From contig NZ_JAELTJ010000062.1 in NCBI RefSeq assembly GCF_016428805.1, forward strand, positions 1-32,345: a DNA stretch of 32,345 nucleotides. The letters run 5' to 3'. A model generated the notes under the pieces. It saw nothing but the letters and a program-made list of their open reading frames with translations. It had not been told where the DNA came from and did not search any database. Below are positions 27,610 through 32,345 of this stretch, piece by piece. How positions within the stretch are numbered: position 1 is the stretch's first letter; every line of letters begins with the position of its first letter. This DNA comes from Achromobacter sp. ASV32. Its GTDB lineage: Bacteria; Pseudomonadota; Gammaproteobacteria; Burkholderiales; Burkholderiaceae_B. A program made the position numbers and the translations under genes.

Positions 27610-28868
27610 TGGGCGCCTCCGGGTTGCGGTTCGACCTGCAGCGCGGTTTCGCCCGCCCCCTGGATCGTGCCCTTGAGCACGGGCGTGGCGGGCGCGGCGT
27701 CATACACGTTGACGTTGCCGCCATCCAGGGTGAACAGGCGCGGCTTGTCGTCTTGCGAGACCGACATCGACAGCGCGTTCCTGCCCGGCATGCGCGCCAG
27801 CCGCTTGTGCGTGGTCAGGTCATACACCCAGATCTCGGCGGCGGGCGTCTTGTGCGAGCCTTCGACGCCGTTCGGATGCATGCCCACGTACAGGCGCTTG
27901 GTATTGCGGTTTACCGCCAGCAGGTTGTAGCCGCCCGGCCGCCAGCCGCGGTCCTTGCCGGACTTGTCCTGCAGCGGCCACGGTTCGCTGAAGCTGGCTT
28001 GCTTGCCGCTGAAGTCGGCGCTGTAGACATTGCCCGCGTACGACACGAAATAAAAGGTGTCGCCGATGTTGCCGGTGTGGGTGAAGATCGGGTCTTTTTC
28101 GACATCGAACATGGGCGTGCTGCGCTGCTGGCCCGACGGCTTGCCGGCCGCGTCCAGGTCAACCGTGACGAACGTGCCATCGCCGCAGATGCTGGCGTAG
28201 CTGCGCGGCCGCGACGGTGGCACGATGATGCTCCAGCAGCCGGCCGAGGCAGTCACTTCGTCGGCAAAGGTGCGGGTCTTCAGGTCAACGACCGTCACCG
28301 ACGACGCCGGCGTGGCGTTCTGCACGAACAGCAGGCCGCCGTCCGAGCTTTGCTGGAGGTAGTTGCGGTAATTCAGCGCCTGCGCCCGCTTCTCGGGAAT
28401 CGGCACCTCGTACTTGGGCGTCAAGGTTTCAGCGTCCCAGGCCTCGACCACATCGGTTCGCTTGCCGCGGTTCAGGCGCTCGTAGTAGGTCGTCATGATG
28501 TAGATGTCTTTGCCGTCGGCGGACACCGTCATGTGGCCGTTGAACGACGCCGGCACCAGCCCCAGGAACTTCAACGAATCGCCGTCGTAGATGTTGACGC
28601 GGCTGTCGACCAGGTGGTTGAAGACGGCGTCCATTACATATAGCCGGTGCGGCGTTGCCGGCGGCAACCGCGTGCCACCCTTGAGCTCCTCGTTGGGCAG
28701 GTCGGCCCGGGCCAGACCCGCCGCCGCGGCCAAGGCCACGCACACGGCCCACTTTCCGGCGTGGGTGCCGGCCCGGCCCACGGCTCGCGTTGCCGCGTGG
28801 GATGGGTCCGGGAACGAAGCCCCGACCTCACGCCGCGGGCCGCGTCTGTCAGCACAAAGCGCAGTCAT
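27606..28868 (-). CDS. aauB: Aromatic amine dehydrogenase large subunit
   Basis: Seven-bladed beta-propeller subunit of the periplasmic TTQ amine dehydrogenase, 420 residues as precursor. The N-terminus is unusual: about 38 polar, arginine-rich residues precede a hydrophobic signal core (40-53), with likely cleavage after ARA (55). The start at 28868 is supported by AGGAG about eight bases upstream. Propeller motifs such as RLYVMDAVFNHL, FNGHMTVSADGKDIY, SAGCWSI, NVYSADFSGK, PAAEIWVYDLTTHKR, PGRNALSMSVSQD and LDGGNVNVYD match my memory of the Alcaligenes faecalis enzyme better than methylamine dehydrogenase. It lies between an outer-membrane protein gene and aauE. Confidence 0.93.
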   Translation of the reverse strand: MTALCADRRGPRREVGASFPDPSHAATRAVGRAGTHAGKWAVCVALAAAAGLARADLPNEELKGGTRLPPATPHRLYVMDAVFNHLVDSRVNIYDGDSLKFLGLVPASFNGHMTVSADGKDIYIMTTYYERLNRGKRTDVVEAWDAETLTPKYEVPIPEKRAQALNYRNYLQQSSDGGLLFVQNATPASSVTVVDLKTRTFADEVTASAGCWSIIVPPSRPRSYASICGDGTFVTVDLDAAGKPSGQQRSTPMFDVEKDPIFTHTGNIGDTFYFVSYAGNVYSADFSGKQASFSEPWPLQDKSGKDRGWRPGGYNLLAVNRNTKRLYVGMHPNGVEGSHKTPAAEIWVYDLTTHKRLARMPGRNALSMSVSQDDKPRLFTLDGGNVNVYDAAPATPVLKGTIQGAGETALQVEPQPGGAQ

Positions 28869-28900
28869 TGGATGTCTCCTGGTGTCATGTCCGTTGGCTC

Positions 28901-29782
28901 CTAAAAGGCGTAGACGTAGCGCATCTGCAGGCCCCGCATGCGGGGGCCGTTTTCGACCTTCAGGTCGTGGATGTACTGCATCTGGATCTGGTTGGCGTCG
29001 TTGATCTGGTGGGTCAGTTCCAGCGCCAGCTGGTGGTTGCGCGCGCGGGTGGTGACGGTTTCGCCGCTGACGCGTTCGCGTCCGCCCGTTTCGTAGCGGT
29101 ACCGTATGCCCGTGTAGGTATCAGGCGTGAGGTTGGTGGAAGCCAGCGCGAAAAAGCGGAAGGACGGATCCTTTTTCAGGGTCTGGCTCATCCAGTCGGT
29201 GTTGCGGCCGTAGATTTCGACTTCGCCAATGGCTTCCAGGAAGGTGGACTCGCCCACGCCCTTGACGAAGGAAAAGTCCTGGATGGTGGACCAGCGGTTC
29301 TTGCCCGGCGAAGTGTCCGGCCGCTTGCCGTCGTAACGCCCTACGGGCGCGACCACAAAGGGCTCCCAGGCGAACCAGGTCTTGGTCTGCTCATTGTTGT
29401 AGAGCCAGATGGCCGACCCCAAGGTGACATCGCCGATCCCCGTTTGGCGATCGCGCGAGGCACCTGGCAATTCCATCGTCGTGCGCGACATGGGCACGAT
29501 GAATTCCAGCTGCACGGTCTTGCCGTAGAAATCGCGGTAGTGCATCTGGCGGTAGATCACCGCGTCCACGTCCACCGAGGCGCCGTCCACGCGCTTGCCG
29601 GCTGAATACAGGCCCGATGAGCGCAGGCCGGTCAGATAGCCTGCGATGATATTGGTGCCCACCGGCGCGGGGATCCAGTCGCGTGCGCTCGGGTCTCCTG
29701 CCCATGCCGTCTGCGCCGTGGCCGTGCAAGCCAGCAACAGTGCTGCGCCTGCCCGGCCCCGGCCTTTTTTATTGCCTGCCAT
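28901..29782 (-). CDS. Outer-membrane beta-barrel protein (phenol MetA-like family)
   Basis: Protein of 293 residues with a signal peptide (about 1-28, ending TAWA) and a C-terminus VYAF that ends in phenylalanine, as outer-membrane barrel proteins do. Alternating strands throughout, with RDFYGKTVQLEFIVP, GIGDVTLGSAIWLY and RYRYETGGRERVSGE, resemble the 'MetA-pathway of phenol degradation' family. Members often accompany aromatic catabolic genes, perhaps as substrate channels. ATG 29782 was chosen because AAGGGGAAGG lies just upstream and the signal peptide then starts correctly; an upstream ATG at 29839 is in frame but adds a long basic extension. It lies 32 bases before aauB. Confidence 0.82.
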   Translation of the reverse strand: MAGNKKGRGRAGAALLLACTATAQTAWAGDPSARDWIPAPVGTNIIAGYLTGLRSSGLYSAGKRVDGASVDVDAVIYRQMHYRDFYGKTVQLEFIVPMSRTTMELPGASRDRQTGIGDVTLGSAIWLYNNEQTKTWFAWEPFVVAPVGRYDGKRPDTSPGKNRWSTIQDFSFVKGVGESTFLEAIGEVEIYGRNTDWMSQTLKKDPSFRFFALASTNLTPDTYTGIRYRYETGGRERVSGETVTTRARNHQLALELTHQINDANQIQMQYIHDLKVENGPRMRGLQMRYVYAF

Positions 29783-29851
29783 GCCCTTCCCCTTGGTGTA
29801 GCGGCAGCGCGTGCGCCGGTATTTCCCGGCTTGCTTCACGCAGCCGTCAGT

Positions 29852-31360
29852 CTAGTAAGCGATACACACCGACTTTTTCTCGAGATACATGTCCAGCACG
29901 GCGCGGCCGTGTTCGCGGCCGATGCCCGATTGCTTGAAACCGCCGAACGGCATGTTCGGATCCAGCATGTTGTGGGTGTTGATCCACAGCGTGCCCGCGT
30001 CGATGCGTGGAATCAGGCGCTGCACGCGGGACAGGTCGTTGCTCCAGAGGCTGGCGCCCAGGCCGAAGGCGCTGTCGTTGGCCAGCCGCACGGCGTCGTC
30101 CAGCGTGTCGAACGGTTGGGCGACGACCACCGGCCCGAAGATTTCCTCGCGGACGATGCGGGCATCGGGCGCCACATCGGCAAATACCGTGGGCCGCACG
30201 AAGTAACCGCCGCCGGCGCCCGCGGTGCCGCCCGCCAGCACCTGCCCGCCTTGCGCGCGGCCGATGGCGATGTAGTCCATGACGCGCTGCTGGTGGCGCG
30301 CCGACACCAACGGGCCGACCTGGGTGTCGGGATCAAAGCCCGAGCCCAGCTTCATGCCGGCGGCCAGATCGGCCAGCCCCTGCACAACCTTGGGGTAGAG
30401 CCCCTTTTGCACATACAGCCGCGAACCGGCGGTGCAGACCTGGCCCTGGTTGAAGAAGATGGCAGCGGCGGCGCCTTGCACCGCGACATCGGGGTCGCAA
30501 TCGTCCAGCACGATGACCGGCGACTTGCCGCCCAGTTCGAGCGAGACGCGCTTCATGTCGTCCATGGCGGCCCGGCCGATGAGTTTGCCGACTTCGGTGG
30601 AGCCGGTGAAGGCGATCTTGTCGACCCCGGGGTGCGCCACCAATGCCGCGCCGGCGGTTTCGCCCCGGCCAGTGACAACGTTGACCACGCCCGGCGGAAA
30701 GCCGGCTTCGAGGACGAGTTCGGCCAGACGCAACGCGGTCAGCGGGGTCTCTTCGGCGGGTTTGAGCACGACCGTGCAGCCGGCGGCCAGCGCAGGCGCG
30801 ATTTTCCAGATGGCCATCAGCAGCGGAAAATTCCAGGGAATGATGGCGGCCACCACACCGACTGGCTGCGGCAACGTATAGGCGCTGTACTGGACGCCCG
30901 GCGGGAACGGAATGGACAGGGCGAGCGTATCGCCCGTGAGCTTGGTGGCCCAGCCCGCCATGTAACGCAGCCATTGGGCGCCCGCCCCGACTTCCAGCCC
31001 CTGGGCCACGCCCAGTAGCTTGCCGTTGTTCAGGGTTTCCAGGCGGGCCAGTTCATTGCCGTGGCGCTCGACCAGATCGGCCAGATTCAGCAGCAGGCGC
31101 TCGCGCCCGGCGGGCAGCAGTTCGTGCCACGGGCCGGCGCTGAACGCCCGGCGCGCCGCCTGGACGGCCAGATCGATCTGGGCCGGACCGGCATCCAGCT
31201 GCTGGGCGATGACTTCGCCCGTGGCCGGATTGAACACGGCGATGGGCTCGCCCTGCCCCTGGCGCAGGGGCTTGCCGTCGACGATCATGAATTCGCGGAT
31301 GGCGGCCCATTCCGGGCGGTCGGACACGTTGGCATTCGTGGTGGGGCGAGCGGACGGCAT
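29852..31360 (-). CDS. Aldehyde dehydrogenase, phenylacetaldehyde (FeaB-like) type
   Basis: NAD-dependent aldehyde dehydrogenase of 502 residues. Catalytic residues are N177 (IIPWNFP), E275 (SLELGGKSP) and C309 (NQGQVCTAGSRL), with the nucleotide motif FTGSTEVGK at 251-259. The C-terminal part NPHM-like region (INTHNMLDPNMPFGGFKQSG) and the last residues KSVCIAY resemble phenylacetaldehyde dehydrogenases. It is first in the aau operon, 69 bases before the outer-membrane protein gene. It should oxidise the arylacetaldehyde made by the amine dehydrogenase to the arylacetate. A role in general aldehyde detoxification is less likely given the setting. Confidence 0.9.
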   Translation of the reverse strand: MPSARPTTNANVSDRPEWAAIREFMIVDGKPLRQGQGEPIAVFNPATGEVIAQQLDAGPAQIDLAVQAARRAFSAGPWHELLPAGRERLLLNLADLVERHGNELARLETLNNGKLLGVAQGLEVGAGAQWLRYMAGWATKLTGDTLALSIPFPPGVQYSAYTLPQPVGVVAAIIPWNFPLLMAIWKIAPALAAGCTVVLKPAEETPLTALRLAELVLEAGFPPGVVNVVTGRGETAGAALVAHPGVDKIAFTGSTEVGKLIGRAAMDDMKRVSLELGGKSPVIVLDDCDPDVAVQGAAAAIFFNQGQVCTAGSRLYVQKGLYPKVVQGLADLAAGMKLGSGFDPDTQVGPLVSARHQQRVMDYIAIGRAQGGQVLAGGTAGAGGGYFVRPTVFADVAPDARIVREEIFGPVVVAQPFDTLDDAVRLANDSAFGLGASLWSNDLSRVQRLIPRIDAGTLWINTHNMLDPNMPFGGFKQSGIGREHGRAVLDMYLEKKSVCIAY

Positions 31361-31456
31361 GCGAAAGGCTCCAACGGATAGGTTGAAACCAGAATAGCAA
31401 CGGGCCGCGGCGCTGGCTTGTCGCCCCGTGCATGGGGTTTTGTCCCGGTGCGCACG
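31361..31456 (-). promoter_or_regulatory. Probable aau operon promoter region
   Basis: The only gap upstream of the whole aau operon. On the minus strand a TATTCT hexamer (complement of 31392-31397) could be a -10, but no acceptable -35 lies at the right distance and no sigma54 -24/-12 pair is present. A weak promoter that needs an activator such as the AraC-type protein would fit. Confidence 0.35.
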
Positions 31457-31488
31457 AAAAAAAAGCGGAACGCGATTACGCGTTCCGC
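31457..31488 (-). terminator. Intrinsic terminator of the quinone oxidoreductase gene
   Basis: A perfect 10-bp stem (GCGGAACGCG at 31465-31474, CGCGTTCCGC at 31479-31488), loop ATTA. On the minus strand it is followed by eight T residues (complement of A31457-31464). It lies 25 bases after the stop and insulates the aau promoter from upstream transcription. Confidence 0.93.
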
Positions 31489-31513
31489 CGTTACCGGGCA
31501 GCCAGCCGAAGCA

Positions 31514-32345
31514 TCAGTCCAGCATCAGCACCGTGGCGCCGGTGGTCTTGCGGGAAGCCAGCGCGGTCTGGGCTTCGCCTGCCTGCTCCAGGCTGTAGCG
31601 CTGGTCGATGCGGACCTTGATCTTCTTTTTCAGGACCAGGTCGAACAGTTCCTCGGACGCGGCTTGCAGCTTTTCCAGGGTGTTCACGTGCACGCCCAGC
31701 GACGGGCGCGTGACATACAGGCTGCCCTTCTGGTTCAGGACGGCCAGGTTGACGCCCGACACCGGACCGGAGGCATTGCCGAAGCTGACCATCAGGCCGC
31801 GCGGCTCGATGCAGTCCAGCGAGGTTTCCCAGGTGTCCTTGCCCACGCCGTCGTACACCACCGGCACCTTCTTGCCGCCGGTCAGTTCCAGCACGCGCTC
31901 TGCGACATTTTCACGCGAGTAGTCGATGGTTTCCCAGGCGCCGTTGGCGCGGGCCAATTCGGCCTTTTCGGGGCTGGACACCGTGCCGATCAGCTTCACG
32001 CCCAGGGCGCGCGCCCATTGGCAGGCGATCAGGCCCACGCCGCCGGCGGCTGCATGGAACAGGATGGTTTCGCCGCCTTGCAGGCGGTAGGTCTGACGGA
32101 ACAGGTACTGCACGGTCAGGCCCTTGAGCATCAGCGCGGCGGCCTCGTCGAAACCGATGCCCTTGGGCACCTTCACGACCTGGTTCGCCGGCACGTTGCG
32201 CGCCTTGGCGTATGCGCCCAGCGGGCTTTGGCCATACGCGACGCGGTCGCCCTTTTTCAGATGCTTGACGTCGGCGCCCACGGCGGTGACCACGCCCGCG
32301 CCCTCGAAGCCCAGGCCATGCGGCAGCGGATGGGGGTACAAACCC
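31514..32345 (-). CDS. NADPH:quinone oxidoreductase (zinc-independent MDR), 5' end cut off
   Basis: Medium-chain reductase that runs off the right edge; about 277 C-terminal residues are visible and the real start lies outside the window. A TTG near 32341 is an internal leucine, not a start, because the frame continues with GLYPHPLPHGLGFEGAGVV, the normal interior of the quinone oxidoreductase family. The NADP-binding AAAGGVGLIACQWARALG loop is clear, and there is no zinc-binding cysteine cluster. The C-terminus ends in TTGATVLMLD. It probably reduces quinones or enones with NADPH and guards against oxidative damage. It is followed by its own terminator. Confidence 0.9.
   Translation of the reverse strand, partial: GLYPHPLPHGLGFEGAGVVTAVGADVKHLKKGDRVAYGQSPLGAYAKARNVPANQVVKVPKGIGFDEAAALMLKGLTVQYLFRQTYRLQGGETILFHAAAGGVGLIACQWARALGVKLIGTVSSPEKAELARANGAWETIDYSRENVAERVLELTGGKKVPVVYDGVGKDTWETSLDCIEPRGLMVSFGNASGPVSGVNLAVLNQKGSLYVTRPSLGVHVNTLEKLQAASEELFDLVLKKKIKVRIDQRYSLEQAGEAQTALASRKTTGATVLMLD

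Overview
The window is a GC-rich chromosomal stretch of a betaproteobacterium of the family Alcaligenaceae, most likely Achromobacter or a close Bordetella relative. The evidence is the protein sequences (ParE, ParC, Rho, GlnE and YhdP of betaproteobacterial type), the gene neighbourhoods, and an amine dehydrogenase that closely resembles, from memory, the aromatic amine dehydrogenase of Alcaligenes faecalis. The genus is an inference; no search was possible. I see no insertion sequence, prophage, CRISPR array, tRNA or rRNA.

Layout. (1) 1-344: start of a MOSC-type protein running off the left edge. (2) 395-4440: an ectoine/5-hydroxyectoine operon on the minus strand, in transcription order ectR (MarR type), ectA, ectB, ectC, ectD. 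It has a near-consensus sigma70 promoter, a MarR-like palindrome downstream of the start point and a strong intrinsic terminator. (3) 4629-7033: a divergent RpiR-type regulator and a class III aminotransferase. (4) 7119-9037: a TetR regulator and a DUF418 membrane protein, with a long palindromic operator. (5) 9183-14106: topoisomerase IV genes parE and parC with a YcxB-like membrane protein gene between them. (6) 14434-16137: trxA and rho, preceded by a 327-base regulatory-looking gap that holds a tandem repeat and several hairpins. (7) 16254-23203: a small exported protein, the AsmA-like protein YhdP, and divergent glnE. (8) 23307-23981: queH, separated from the next operon by a very long perfect hairpin. 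(9) 24061-31360: an aromatic amine utilisation (aau) operon on the minus strand, in transcription order aldehyde dehydrogenase, outer-membrane protein, aauB, aauE, aauD, aauA, c-type cytochrome, with a FeaR-like AraC regulator just downstream. (10) 31457-32345: a quinone oxidoreductase running off the right edge.

How the parts work together. The ect genes turn aspartate semialdehyde into ectoine and hydroxyectoine as osmoprotectants. The aau genes would oxidise arylalkylamines such as tyramine or phenylethylamine in the periplasm with a tryptophan tryptophylquinone enzyme; the aldehyde dehydrogenase would convert the arylacetaldehyde to the acid, and AauD/AauE would help the cysteine-rich light subunit fold.

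The most unusual feature is a pair of 15-bp, seven-unit minisatellites in opposite orientation on either side of aauA. They give AauD a repetitive C-terminal tail and the cytochrome a repetitive N-terminal linker. The repeat core is palindromic in phase with the codons, so both strands encode Pro-Ala-Ala-Gly. The cytochrome also has no methionine after its start codon and so must use an unusual distal haem ligand.
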